A program made the translations under genes and the position numbers. Positions 33,834-33,849 of a stretch of 33,849 nucleotides of DNA are shown piece by piece (positions within the stretch are counted from its first letter, which is position 1; every line of letters starts with the position of its first letter). The DNA is taken from positions 1-33,849 of the forward strand of contig NZ_AKJY01000092.1 of NCBI RefSeq assembly GCF_000282115.1, given 5' to 3'. The DNA is from Chryseobacterium populi (lineage in GTDB: Bacteria; Bacteroidota; Bacteroidia; Flavobacteriales; Weeksellaceae). A model generated the notes under the pieces. The model saw only the letters and a program-made list of their open reading frames with translations. It was not told the DNA's origin and did not search any database.

Positions 33834-33849
33834 CTGTCTCAAAATTTGT

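Noticed and set aside
1..33849. Inverted related hairpins at both ends as terminal repeats of a mobile element
   Set aside because: No transposase, integrase or target duplication is visible, the content is housekeeping and metabolic, and a third related stem follows rplS, so a terminator family explains them better.

Overview
The window looks like chromosomal DNA of a flavobacterium close to Chryseobacterium/Elizabethkingia (Weeksellaceae). This is inferred from low GC, TAnnTTTG-type promoter elements, starts without Shine-Dalgarno sites, three secreted proteins with type IX secretion (T9SS) C-terminal sorting domains, a glycosylasparaginase of the Elizabethkingia type, and many lone genes ended by strong hairpins. 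I saw no rRNA, tRNA, CRISPR array, transposase, integrase or phage gene.

Layout. 1-7215 (all minus strand): a secreted M1 aminopeptidase, a PBP4-type D-Ala-D-Ala carboxypeptidase, the replication-restart helicase PriA and an AEC-family permease. 7475-14133 (minus): a four-gene set read as GH20 hexosaminidase, Tat-exported glycosylasparaginase, CutC, GH2 beta-mannosidase. Three of the four enzymes fit successive steps in taking apart the core of Asn-linked glycans; CutC is the unexplained cytoplasmic member. 14235-15056 (plus): a DUF4197 protein. 15316-19717: a membrane-spanning TPR/LuxR-type regulator facing a plus-strand run of small envelope genes (DUF4870-like membrane protein, SIMPL-like protein, two paralogous lipoproteins, a third small lipoprotein). 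One lipoprotein lacks a normal start because a poly-A run appears one base short.

19767-23111: the two subunits of a succinyl-CoA:3-ketoacid CoA-transferase, both on the minus strand but separated by a plus-strand ABC half-transporter. 23359-24805: a DUF3667 membrane protein and an SdhC-type cytochrome b without sdhA or sdhB beside it. 25229-27964: a large secreted metallophosphoesterase with three tandem DWIGIY-type repeats. 28251-28607: ribosomal protein L19 with a good promoter and a candidate structured leader. 28814-33597 (minus): an exported alpha/beta hydrolase, an EamA transporter and a secreted M36 metallopeptidase.

The secreted peptidases, phosphoesterase and glycosidases suggest a cell that feeds on proteins and glycoproteins. 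The points most worth following are the N-glycan operon with CutC, the regulator/envelope-gene pair with its poly-A frame break, the split CoA-transferase, the orphan sdhC behind an AT-rich palindrome, the SKICH-like repeats and the L19 leader. All family assignments come from reading motifs; no database search was run.
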